In this document: piece by piece, positions 42,060-53,474 of the stretch
How the letters are laid out: each line of letters starts with the position of its first letter
Position numbering within the stretch: position 1 is the stretch's first letter
NCBI RefSeq assembly: GCF_019393635.1
Contig: NC_057864.1
Location: 474,876,617-474,940,616, forward strand
Length of the DNA: 64,000 nt
Origin: Dromiciops gliroides
Lineage: Eukaryota; Chordata; Mammalia; Microbiotheria; Microbiotheriidae
Direction of reading: 5' to 3'
Notes under the pieces: generated by a model
Told to the model about the DNA's origin: nothing
What the model saw: only the letters and a program-made list of their open reading frames with translations
Databases searched by the model: none
Made by a program: the position numbers and the translations under genes

Positions 42060-43970
42060 GTTGGGTCATGCCAGACTAACCTTATTCCTTTTTTTTTCCC
42101 CAGAGTAATCAGACAGATTGATCAGGGTACATTCTGTGAACAAACTATGATTTGATTTCAGCAACACATTTGTCAAAGTCTTTTCTTGTGGACAAGATAG
42201 AGAAATATGGGCTAGAAAAATAGTACACAGATTCACAGCTAGAGCAGAAGGGTTCAGATCTACCAAATAATCCTTGAAGGTTCAAGGGTTGGAGGGAAAT
42301 TTCTACTGGAGTGACTCAGGGTTCAGTGTTTGGCCTCTGCTCAACTTTTTTATCAATGACTAGGAAAAAGATATAGGTGAAGTGCTTGTCAAATTTCTGA
42401 GTGACCCAAGGCTGGAAAGATAGCAAATGTCTTGGGTTTCAGAGACAGGATCCTAAGATTCGGAGAGACTAGACTAAAGGGCTGAATCAAGTAGATGACA
42501 TTTATTTATTTATTTATGTGATTCCACTGGTGTTCCAGTGGGGTGGGTAGCAAGCAGCCCATCTACATATTCTCCTCCCATGTGGCTCTTGTCCATGAGG
42601 ATCTGTTGATGCTCCATGGAGGGCCTGCCCAGTCTGCTAGGTGGGACCTTCCCCTAGATCTTTTCATCTAGGCACCCATGAAGTGTGCGGACTTTCCATT
42701 TCTTACTCCTTACTCTCTTTAGATGATATATTTCTTTGATTGCATCCATTCTGGAGCAGCTCCTAAGAATTTTTTCCTTTATAATAAACTCCTCTTTATT
42801 CACACCTACCCCATACCTCTTCATTGACTTTGACTGACTTGCCTCATTAAAACAAACCAAAAAAAAATGATAGATGAAAAATATAATAGGGATTAAATGT
42901 AAGAGTTCTTCACTGGCTCAAAACACTAACTTCACAAGTATGAGGTGTGGGAAGTCGGCTGGGCAACAGTTTTTGTGAGAAAGATCTGAGTGTCTCAGTG
43001 GACTGCAAGTATAATATGTTAATGGTGTAACATGGAAACCAAAAAAGTTAGCTTCTTCTTTTTTTTTTTTTTTTTTGCAGGGCAATGGGGGTTAAGTGAC
43101 TTGCCCAGGGTCACACAGCTAGTAAATGTCAAGTGTCTGAGGCCAGATTTGAACTCAGGTACTCTTGAATCCGGGGCCAGTGCTTTATCCACTGTGCCAC
43201 CTAGCCACCCCCAAAAGTTAGCTTCTTTAGCAGATATTTAGTATCTGGTAGGAGGTAGGCAGTTGTATGCTGGTAAATATTTAACAACCAGCTGGAGAAG
43301 ATGATGCATGACACACTTTTAAGTTGAATCAGCATTAGTAACATTTTTCCCATCACTTTCTTTAAACCTAGACAATCAGCAAAACAATCATTCAAGCCAT
43401 GACTTGTAGCCTTTGTAGATTTCTGAGGTGTAAATGCTCACACTGAAAGTTTAACAATCAGGCTCTGGAGATTCGGAGAAAATTTAACAATCAGGTCCTG
43501 GAGGCCGGTGGTGGTCATCTCCCTGTCTTCTGCCACTCTAACATCAAATATGAAGACCTGTGTTCAGTTCTGGGCACATTTGAATAACCACCTTAACAGG
43601 CTGGAGGTTGTCCAAAGGAGGGCAGCCAGGGTGGTGAAGGAAGGGCCTCAGCTTCATGATGTATGAGGTTGTGCTGAAAGAGCTGGAGAGAATGAACTTG
43701 TGGGAAAGGCTCCAAGCCAGGTATAGAGGGAAGCCTGGTGGGCAGCGCTCAGTAAATACTTGAAAAGCAGGTCAGGCAATAAATGGAGTCCACTTGTTCT
43801 ATCTGGCCCCAGAGGAAAGAGAAGTCAGTGGGTGAGAGTTTCAAAGGGGCCAATTTAGGTTTGATTTGAGGGGGGGAAAATCTTAGAATTAGAATTATCC
43901 CCAAACAGAACAGGCTGCCTTGGGAGGGCATGGGTTCTCCATCCTTGAAGGTGACAGGACAACAAGACCA
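42060..43970 (+). mobile_element. CR1/L3 LINE, 3' portion
   Basis: GTGGACAAGATAGAGAAATA, then ACTCAGGGTTCAGTGTTTGG and TTTTATCAATGACTAGG, which corresponds to the GVxQGSVxGP...FINDL reverse-transcriptase block. Later come GTTCTGGGCACATTTG, CTGGAGGTTGTCCAAAGGAG and TATCTGGCCCCAGAGG, text typical of the L3/CR1 3' end. Interrupted by a SINE at 43055 and a non-matching stretch at 42480-42870. Frames are disrupted. Confidence 0.75.
43055..43210 (-). mobile_element. tRNA-like SINE with target-site duplication
   Basis: GCAGGGCAATGGGGGTTAAG to GCCACCTAGCCACCCC. AAAAGTTAGCTTCTT flanks both sides. Confidence 0.9.
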
Positions 43971-44299
43971 TAGATTTAGGTCTGGACAGAACCTTTGAGG
44001 TCATTTAGTGGGACCTCTTTGATTTACAAATGGGGAAACTGAGGCCCGGGGAAGTTTAAGTGAAGATCAGATGATCTTGACGGGTATGTGGTAGATTATT
44101 TTTTGGTAATTTTGTGAATTTCCAGGTGATCTCCCAGCATGCTTCTAGTTTCTAAACTCCTGAAGGTCCATGCCGAAAGTATCTTTGTGGTTTTGTGGGG
44201 TCGCCCAGAATGTCTCCTACACTTTAAATGACCAGAGACTTGCTGCCTAATAGAAGGGACCCTTCTCACTAGCCTCCCTCGTCATCACCATCATCATGG

Positions 44300-44475
44300 C
44301 CAAAACATAGAGCAAAGTCTCACAATAACCCTGGGGGTAGGTGTGATTATTATCCCCATTATACAGATGAGGAAACTGAGGCAAATGGAGGCTAAGTGAC
44401 TTGCCCAAGGTCTCACAGCTAGTAAGCGTCTGAGGCCAGATTTTTAAGCTCAGGACTTCTGACACTACCTAGATG
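44300..44475 (-). repeat. MIR-type SINE
   Basis: AATAACCCTGGGGGTAGGTG, ATACAGATGAGGAAACTGAG, AAGTGACTTGCCCAAGGTCT, GTCTGAGGCCAGATTT. Reversed. Confidence 0.75.
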
Positions 44476-44754
44476 TCAAATCTCTTGTGATTTTGTGGAT
44501 GGGGCCGCTGTCAGTGGAGAACCCTAGCAAGAAAGCCAGGTAGGTCTCCCTCCAACAGACTATTCTGGCCTTGGCTAAAGCCCAAGGACCCAAACCTCCC
44601 CTTCTCCAGGCTGGGGATACAATCACCAGCTCTTTGACAGCTTCCTCAAAATGAAATCATTGAGGTCAGCGCTGGAAAAGTCACCTTTGTTCTTCTGCAG
44701 GTGCCAGGCTTCTGGAGGGCAGAGAAAGGGAAGTGAGGAAACCCAAGTTCATAT

Positions 44755-45059
<305 letters not shown>

Positions 45060-45060
45060 A

Positions 45061-45178
45061 GGGTTAAGTGACTTGCCCAGGGTCACACAGCTGAGTAAGT
45101 ATCTACGGTCACATTTGAACTCAGGTCCTCTTGACTCCAGGGCTGTTGCTCTAATCCACTGGGCCACCTATCTGGTCC
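45061..45178 (-). mobile_element. tRNA-like SINE bearing the expanded tail
   Basis: GGGTTAAGTGACTTGCCCAG to GGCCACCTATCTGGTCC, diverged. Confidence 0.85.
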
Positions 45179-45696
45179 TGTTCATTTTCTGATAAGGAAC
45201 CCTTCCTCACCACTATCTGTCCCTACATCCCAGCGATGGGGAGCAGGGAAGAGAAGCGCTTCATGGTCCCCACGTGGAGCCAGCATAACCATGGAGGAAG
45301 GGGGCATGTGCCACCTTCTGGTCTGTCTCCCCCAGGTCCCACCAGGTGTGAGCTGAGCAGGACCGATGCTGCTTCAGCCTCAGTGTTTCTTGCTGAACAT
45401 TTTGGACAGCCCAATGCAAAGAGCACTGGCTCTGGGGCGGGTGAATCTGGGCTCAGATCTCACCTCTGATCCCACCTGTATGAACTGAAGAAGTCATTTC
45501 ATGTCCTTGGGCCCCAATTTCCTGACCTATGAAATGGGACCCCATGGTAACTTCCGGATCTAGATTTAGGCTTCCATGGTCTTACTTCAGCTTTCCAAGA
45601 CTCAGTTTCCCCATCTGTAAAAGGAGGGTATTGAACTAGATGGCCTCTGAGGGTCCTTCTAGCTCTAAATTAATAACTTGGCACCAAGGATGGCTA

Positions 45697-46745
45697 ATGG
45701 AAGCAGCTGGGTGGCTCAGTGGATAGACTCTAGCTGGGCCTGGAATAAGGAAGACCTAAGTTCAAATCCATCCTCAGACACTCACTAGCTGTGTGACCTT
45801 GGGCAAGTCATTTGGCCTCTGTTTGCCTTAATCCTCTGAAGAAGGAAATTGCAAACCACTCCAGTATCTTTGGCAAAAACACTCCATGGACTTGTGAACT
45901 GATCCAACCATTCTGGAGAGCAATTTGGAACTATGCCCAAAAGGCTATAAAACTGTGCATACCCCTTGACCCAGCAATACCACTACTAGGTCTGTATCCC
46001 AAAGTGGTCATAAAAAGGGAAAAGGACCCACGTGTACAAAAATATTTATAGCTGCTCTCTTTGTGGTGGCAAAGAATTGGGGATGCCCATCGAGGTGATG
46101 CTTATCAACTGGGGAATGGCTGAACAAGTTTTGGCATATGAATGTAGTGGAACACTATTGTGCCGTAAGAATGATGAGCAGTCAGATTTCAGAAAAACCT
46201 GGAAAGATTTAAGTGGACTGATGCTGAGTGAAGTGAGCAGAACCAGGAGAACACTGTACACGGTAACAGCAACATTGTGTAATGATCAGCCATGATTGAC
46301 TTATTATTGACAATGATCCAAGATAATTCCAAAGGACTCATGATGGAAAATGCTCTCCAAGTCCAGAGAAAGAACTGTGGATTCTGAATGCAGATTGAAC
46401 CACACTATTTTTACTTTTTTTGTGTTGTTTATTTTTTCTTTTTTGAGGTTTTTCCCTTTTGTTCTGATTCTTCTTTCACAACATGACTAATGTGGAAATG
46501 TGTTTAATGTGATTGTATATATATAACCTATATCAGATTGCTTGCCATTTTGGGGAAGGGGGAGGGAAGGGAGGGAGGAAGAAAAATTTGGAACTCAAAA
46601 TCTTATAAAAACAAATGTTGAAAACTATCTTTGCATGTAACTGGAAAAATAAAATACTATTTAAAAAAAACCCTCATGGACAGCATTGGCATGCTGTAGT
46701 CCACGGGGTTACAAAGAGTTGGACATGAGTGAATGATTAAACAAG
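45697..46745 (+). mobile_element. Longer MAR/Ther-type SINE split by an L1 3' end
   Basis: The left part, 45697-45887, runs from GCAGCTGGGTGGCTCAGTGG to TTGCAAACCACTCCAGTATC. The right part is 46669-46745 (CCACGGGGTTACAAAGAGTT, GGACATGAGTGAATGA). The L1 lies between them. Confidence 0.75.
45888..46668 (+). mobile_element. L1 3' end (ORF2 C-terminus plus 3' UTR)
   Basis: CELIQPFWRAIWNYAQKAIK, LCIPLDPAIPLLGLYPK, KNDEQSDFRKTWKDLSG and LMLSEVSRTRRTLYTVTA in plus orientation. A 3' UTR follows with CATTTTGGGGAAGGGGGAGG and a poly(A). It is 5'-truncated with a frame change, and is closely related to 33.0-33.9 kb. Confidence 0.88.
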
Positions 46746-46899
46746 GGTGGTTAATGCCAGAGATTTACTCAGGGCAGGACAACAGAGGTCCCATCTCCCT
46801 TGTGCCCCTCCCCTGAAGCCTATCTTCCCCTAGTGGCATGCCCTGGCTGCTACCTCCTACCTCTTGGGGCTAAGGAAGAGACTCTGGGAGCCATTCCCT

Positions 46900-47930
46900 C
46901 CCTCCCTCCCTCTCTCTTCAACCGAATTGTGCCAAAATTCCTAGTTATGAATTTAGGACCACACCATGACACTGTCAAGGCAAGGGGACCTAGCACAATC
47001 ACTGGCTGTCTCGGAACCATGAGATATGGTATGATAACCTTTCCATAACATTTTCAGGTGTCATGAACACATACTAAATTTGGCTTTGATCCAGACACAT
47101 GGTGGTAAAAAGTGTTACAGATTGCATAACTAACTCAACCCTCTGAACTGTTTTGCTTTATTAGTTTTTACTATCTCCTTTCTGTTATAATATACACTAT
47201 CTGTAACATGTACTCTCTGCAGAGGCTCTCCCTTTGCAAGACTAATGTCAAACCCTCTATTAGAAGTCTAAGGATATAGAGGGAATGTAATGGAATTTAT
47301 TAATTTGATCATTGACAAGGCTATGCTAAGGTTTAGTAAAAATACGGCAATTCAAACAGGCCTTGTTATTTAAAGGCTCCACACTAGTACAATATGTTGA
47401 TGACTTACTTTTGGCCTCTCCTAATGCTGAAATTTGTCAGGAAGATAGCCGTCACTTACTGCTGGAGCTGCACAAGAGAGGACGCAAGGTGTCCAAGTCA
47501 AAGGTACAATGGTGTTTGCCCCAGGTGGAATATTTAGGATTTATTTTGGCTGCTGGAACTCGCTCTGTCTCTTCTAAGCGAGTCCAGGCCATTCAATAAC
47601 TCTCTGCCCCCACTACTAAGAGGCAGTTGAGAGCCATTCTGGGAGCAGCTGGGTACTGTAGACAATGGATACCCTCTTTTGGTGAAATTACTAAACCTCT
47701 CATAGCTCTAATAAAAAGTTCTGTCCCAGACATTTTACAGTTGGATCTCCAGCATCTCTCAGCCATAAAGGAATTAAAACGGGCCTTGTTATCAGCACCT
47801 TGTGACTACCCTACAATAAAAGTCTATCTAGAAAACCAGAAGCTTCTTCCATTTACGAGTCTGGGAGATAAATTAAGGGAAAGGTTAAGTAGGGGAGGTT
47901 TAGGGTCTAATATCCAATTTTAATCTCACA
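46900..47930 (+). mobile_element. Rearranged class I-like endogenous retrovirus fragment
   Basis: Three parts can be told apart. 47040-47340 resembles the pre-3'-LTR interior of the 34.8 kb fossil (CTCTGCAGAGGCTCTCCC; TTTGCAAGACTAATGTCAAA). 47350-47780 carries reverse-transcriptase text (VQYVDDLLLASPNAEICQED) and a GAAGYCRQWIPSF segment, as in gammaretroviral polymerase. 47790-47930 matches the 3' part of the solo LTR at 6.2-6.4 kb (ACAATAAAAG, AACCAGAAGCTTCTTCC). The order differs from an intact provirus, so it is a broken mosaic. Confidence 0.7.
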
Positions 47931-47994
47931 GCTGCAGACTTTTAGGAAAGGTGATTTTGTCAGCAAGGATCCCTCCCCCGATGCAGACTGAATA

Positions 47995-48250
47995 ACTGAA
48001 TGAACCAGTGAATGAATGAGAAAACAGTTCTTAAGGACTTACTATGTGCTGTGTTCTAGAAACATAGTGATGCACATGAAGACAGTGACTTTACTCAAGG
48101 AGCTTATACTCCAGTGTATATATATACATGTAGATGTGCTGTAACACACCTGTGTACACACACGGCCACACATATAAACTCCCATGGGGGAGGCTTGTAT
48201 GTAAGAATGGTGACCAGGGCTTTGGAAAGTGATTGACACACCCCATCCAG
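47995..48250 (+). repeat. Old interspersed repeat (TTTATTGAG... family)
   Basis: AAGGACTTACTATGTGCTGT, GACTTTACTCAAGGAGCTTA, TACTCCAGTGTATATATATA. Plus orientation. Confidence 0.55.
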
Positions 48251-48631
48251 GAACAAAGGCAGTACTGGTGTGATAATGGTTCCAGAATTCAAAACCTGGA
48301 GGCCCATGGAGGGCGAGTGCACTGGAGCAGATCAGACACCTGAGGAATCAAGGAAGCATGGCTGATCTGCCTAGAAATTATAGGAACCCGGCATATAATA
48401 GACGTCTAATTAATGTTTATTGAATTAAATTGAACTAACTTAGTAGATGATCTCCAAAAGTTATTTCTGCTGGAGAACTCATCCCTCTTTGGTCAGTTGG
48501 GTGATGAATTTTGCTCAACCAAGCTCTGTTGGTCCCTGGACAATAGACACACACAGTCCTGATGTTGCCCTTGGTGAATCCTTTCCAGCTTTATAGGACC
48601 CATCATAACTTGTATCAAAACATCCTAAGTC

Positions 48632-48783
48632 GGGGCAGGTAGGTGTCGAAGTGGATAAAGCACTGGCCCTGGATTCAAGAGGACCTGAGCTCAAATCTGA
48701 CCTCAGACACTTGACACTTACTAGCTGTGTGACCCTGGGCAAGTCACTTAACCCTCATTGCCCTGCAAAAAAAATTAAAAACA
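48632..48783 (+). mobile_element. tRNA-like SINE with target-site duplication
   Basis: GGGGCAGGTAGGTGTCGAAG to AACCCTCATTGCCCTGC. AAACATC(C/A)TAAGTC flanks both sides. Confidence 0.9.
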
Positions 48784-48784
48784 A

Positions 48785-49075
48785 AACATCATAAGTCTAG
48801 AGGAACTTCAGAGGTTAATTAACCCAACCCTCTCATTTTACAGATGGGGAAACTGAGGATTAGGGAGGTTAAATGATTGGATCATAGACCTAGGGGTAGA
48901 AGGGACCTCAGAAGCCATCTAGTCCAATCCTCTCACTTTTATAGATGAAGCCCACAGAAGTTTAATGATTTGTTCATGGTCACACATGGAATAAATGAAA
49001 GGTGAGATTTGAACTCAGGTCCTCTGACTTCCAATCTCTTCCTCTTTCCACTGTACTTTAAGTTCTTCTGGCCAA
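48785..49075 (-). repeat. Two MIR-type SINE fragments
   Basis: TCTCATTTTACAGATGGGGA and AGAAGGGACCTCAGAAGCCA with TTGAACTCAGGTCCTCTGAC. Both reversed. From 49080 to 49790 nothing is recognised. Confidence 0.65.
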
Positions 49076-49796
49076 ACCTTGAAGGACCTAAGGTTACCTC
49101 CACACTACAACGTGGCCTCAAAGGAGGATAGGGTGGAACACAGGCTGAGCAAGGTGGCATTTAGAGACCACATGTTGCAACCATTCAATTATACCCACAG
49201 GGCTATGCATAGGCCAGAAAGCAGTTGTTGACAACTCCCCACCCCCACTTCCCAAAGCGATGACTTCAGGCCCTGCTGGTGTCTTGTTGCATCCAAAACA
49301 GAGAGTGGAAAATCCCCAGGATTAGACAATACTGGGGAAACTCTCATAGCTCTGAACTGGTCAGGCCCATGGTTACAGGCTGATGATTAACATCGCACAG
49401 ACTGTTGATTTTCTTTCAACTTTTCAGCCCCTCATAAGAACGGTGACATAAGTCAGGAAACCACAGATTTCTATTTCAGACACAAAAGTACTTGAGCAGT
49501 GAGAGGCCGTGGGGGTGGGGGGAGTCCTGTGGGCCTTGAAGTGGGAAGAATCCCAGCTACTTCTGTCACATCTTACCTCTATTACATTGGGTTCATCCCT
49601 TCTCCTCTCTGGGGATCCTTCAATTACAAACGAGATAGCTTGTGGCTCTCTAAAAATCGGTCTGTGTGTATGAATTCAAGTTGCTGTGTTGTTCCCCTTA
49701 CGTTAAGCACAGATTTATCCTCAAGTCTGGGGACATGGAAAGATTCTGGGTGACTGCTGGTGTGTGTGAAACTATGGCCTGTGAGTCATCTATCTA

Positions 49797-49941
49797 CATT
49801 TTTTTTTTTAGTGAGGCAATTGGGGTTAAGTGACTTGCCCAGGGTCACACAGCTAGTGTTAAGTGTCTGAGGCCGGATTTGAACTCAGGTACTCCTGACT
49901 CCAGGGCCGGTGCTCTATCCACTGCGCCACCTAGCTGCCCC
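49797..49941 (-). mobile_element. tRNA-like SINE with target-site duplication
   Basis: GTGAGGCAATTGGGGTTAAG to GCGCCACCTAGCTGCCCC. CATCTATCTACATTT flanks both sides. Confidence 0.92.
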
Positions 49942-50159
49942 CATCTATCTACATTTGCAGGCTTCACAGGTCTATGAGGGTTTCTAGTTGCAATAAAGTA
50001 AATAAAATAAAGTCACAATAAAATAAATTCCTTGAAAATAAGCCCTTGGCATGCTTGGTGTTTGGGTCCACATACATGATCAACACCTGTGGTAAACTGC
50101 TGAAAGTCCTTCCTATAAGAAAAAAAAGTTGAGTTGTATGTGCACTGTAAATTCTTCTT

Positions 50160-50290
50160 CTTCTTGGCAATGAGGGTTAAGTGACTTGCCCAGGGTCACA
50201 CAGCTAGTAAGTGTCAAGTGTCTGAGGCTGGATTTGAACTCAGGTCCTCCTGAATCCAGGGCCGGTACTTTATCCACTGTGCCACCTAGC
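50160..50290 (-). mobile_element. tRNA-like SINE
   Basis: GGCAATGAGGGTTAAGTGAC to GTGCCACCTAGCC. The tail is TTCTTC-rich. From 50300 to 51080 no repeat or exon is recognised. Confidence 0.88.
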
Positions 50291-51082
50291 CAGAGCATAT
50301 TTTTACAAAGGACAGGATGGAGCACAATTTACAAACTGGATGGAACACACCCAGGAAAAGGAGACCAGGAGATGGGAAGTCTAGGAAGCCAAGTAGCCAG
50401 TTAGGTGTATCCTGGCAGAGAGAAATGGAGGGCTGGCAGGGTGGGGGGAAGAAGAGAACATTCAGGACACTGACAATGGAGAACACAGAGTGGAGCGTGG
50501 GCCTGCAGACCCATGCCATATGATGACCAGTAGAAAGAACTGGCAGTGATTCATTCGGATAAGACGGCTGCATTCATTTATTTTTTTTTTAAAGGAAACA
50601 GCTGCCATACGGAAGAGAAATCAGTGTTCTTCTGCTTGGGCTCAGACGGCAGAACTAGGAATAAAAAGTGGGGTTTGCAGAGGCCGACAGGTTCCATGGA
50701 AGGAGCTTTCAGCACAGTTAGAGGTATGAGCAGGGTGGTCGTGGAAGCTGGTGGGGAGCCTGTCATGGAAGGTCTTTGAGGAGAAGGGGGATAAGGGTTG
50801 GTTGGGGATGTTTAAAAAAAAAAAGGTTAATGCTTAGGTCTGAGTTGGCCTATGTGATGCCTCATACATTTTCCAGCCTTCAATCACCCCTTTCTCTCAA
50901 TCCCAAACTCTTTGGCATGGGGTGCCACAAGATCCGCTGGCATTCTCCCTTAACAGAAGCGCATAGGGATACTAGCAGCTGCTGGCCAGCTCATAGGGAG
51001 GTCCAGGGATTCACTAGAGGATAGTTCTGGAGCTCTGACTAGGGGGCCAGTGATGCTACCAGGCCACTGGGAGAGATGGTAG

Positions 51083-51337
51083 TGGGGGCAGCTAGGTAGA
51101 GCAGTGGATAAAACACTGGCCCGGGATTCAGGAGGACCTGAGTTCAAATCCGGCCTCAGACACTTGACCCTAGCTGTGTGTGGGGCAGCTAGGTGGAGCA
51201 GTGGATAAAGCACCGGCCCTGGATTCAGGAGGACCTGAGTTAAAATCCGGCCTCAGACACTTAGCACTTACTAGCTGTGTGACCCTGGGCAAGTCATTTA
51301 ACCCTCATTGCCCTGCCCCCCCCCCCCAAAAAAAAGA
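51083..51337 (+). mobile_element. Two tandem tRNA-like SINEs
   Basis: The first (51083-51180) stops at CCTAGCTGTGTG. The second (51182-51337) starts at once with GGGGCAGCTAGGTGGAGCAG and is complete, with a C12 run before its A tail. Confidence 0.9.
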
Positions 51338-52251
51338 AAGCTTGGTAGTGCTGAGCAAACACAGGCTACAGTTAAGGTGGGTGGTAAAGTCTATTTCCTG
51401 AAGACAGGCCAATTTCGCCACAACCCTGTGCTTGCTCTTTCATCATTCTCAGAGACAGGACATTTCCCCTTCTAGGTAAGAGAGCTGGGCAGAATCCCTT
51501 CCCCACCCCTTGTGATTCAGCATTCACATTCCTGAGTGTGTCAGGAGGCCTCAGGTCGCATGGGCACACCAACATCCAGCTTAAGGGCCCCAGGCCTGGC
51601 TTCCCTTCTGCCCGCGCATTGGCTGTTCACCAAGTGACACCTGGTGGTATAGACAAGGCCCTGACCCACCAAGTTGTGAAGATCCCAGCTCAAGGGAGGC
51701 GTCTGGTCCAATCGCCTCATTTTATGGGGGAGAAAACTAAGGGCAAGGGAGCTATGATTTGCCCCTGATTACCACGCAATAGTTAGTGCCAGAAGTGGAA
51801 TTTGAATCCAGCTCCCCTAACTTGATCCAGCATGCCTACTACTTGGTCTGTCACGATGCCCCCGGCTCCCCACCTCCAACCTGCAAACAGCAGGCAGGAC
51901 CTTTCATGGAGCACAGGCAGATAGCAGAGGGAGGGGGTTCCTTTGGGACAAGGCTGAGCTGCTCTCCCAGGACCCAATTCTCAGGGTCACGTCAGAGGAA
52001 CGGGGCATCCTTTGGAAAGTACTATTGAATAAGTGGGTCATTCACTGCCTGAAGAGCCAAGAGAGTTTGTGTTTAAGGAGCGCTGGACAATAAAAGACCG
52101 CCCCCCCCCCCAATTTTTGGGGTTAGATGTGCTTCCTACAGCTCCTGGGTCTCTACAGAGCATGCATACTAATGATAACAGGTAAAGAGGGGGCACCTCC
52201 CAAAGGAGCAGGGCCTTTCTGGACAACGGAACCTGAAATCTGGCCTCTTCT

Positions 52252-52388
52252 CCTTTTTTTGTGTGAGGCAATTGGGGTTGTGACTTGCCCAGAGTCACAC
52301 AGCTAGTGTTGTCTCTGAGGTCAGATTTGAACTCAGGTCCTCCTGAAGCCAGGACCAGTGTTTTATCCACTGCACCATCTAGCTGTCC
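52252..52388 (-). mobile_element. tRNA-like SINE
   Basis: GTGAGGCAATTGGGGTTGTG to CACCATCTAGCTGTCCC. Confidence 0.88.
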
Positions 52389-52389
52389 C

Positions 52390-53460
52390 AGGCCACTTCT
52401 TCTTTTGAGCTGGATGGGCTACTTTCCTCACTTTACAGGGTGAGGAAGAGGGGTCCAGGAGTTGAGCCCCACCACTGGCCATATGGCTGGTGAGGGAAGG
52501 GTCAGAAATGGCTCTCCAGCCCAGGTGCCCAGACCTGTTCTCACCCCCCTCCCCTCTGCTCCAATCAGCCCCTTAGGTGACACAGACACAGAATAACCAG
52601 TATACTCAACGATGACTTTGCCCTCACTGGTTTAGGGAGCTCCCATCATGGAAACCCACTCCCACCAATGCTGATGTGCGACCTGAGATGTGCCTGGAGA
52701 ACCAGGACCTGCCTAGGGTCACTCATGGAGGAAGGGCGTGCCAGGGGAGGGACCTAAACCCAGGCCTTCCCAGCTGGACAGTTACTTCTCCACCCACACC
52801 ACACTGCGTCTCTACTAACAGCTATGTGGACCCTCTCCTGTGCATTTTAAACCAGAGTAACAATTGTGATGTGACCTGTAACTGAGCGTACAGTTCACAC
52901 ATATAGGTGAGAACACAAACACTTACGAATATGACTTCATACAACTGAAGACAAATCCTTCTGGCCTGACAATTAGGGTGTTGTAGTGTGGTGCCTGGGA
53001 TCAAATACTTCTTTGGACTCTGCTTTGGTGATCATGGGGAATCACCTCACCACACTGGGGCCCATCTGTAAAATCAGGGTCCCTCTGGCCCTAGAGCAAG
53101 GCTCCCATGTACAGGAGCAGGTTATGGCTTGGCAGCTCCAGTTCTGTGGCTAACACCACCACCTGGTGTACAATCCTCAAATTCCTCGGGTCCTCTACTC
53201 ATTCCAGCTTTGGGAAAGCAGGGGTCTGACTCATGGATTTACTCTCCTAATGAGCATTCCCACCCCGGGAGCTGGAGGGAAGAATGTTGGGTCCCAGATA
53301 GGAAATGATTCTCATGGTGCCAGGGGCCACCTAGATCTCCCCCTCCCCACCCTCATAACATGGATGCACTGAGGCCAAGCTCCATTCCGCCCACCACCGA
53401 CCCCCAGCCCAAACGAGGATTCCCAGAGACAGAATCATGAAAACACTTTAGAAAGAAATG
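52390..53460. other. Interval downstream of GTF2I, nothing recognised
   Basis: A MIR-like AGGGACCTAAACCCAGGCCT is at 52750. No exon, RNA gene or clear transposon otherwise. Confidence 0.4.
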
Positions 53461-53474
53461 AGTTAGTGTGTGAA

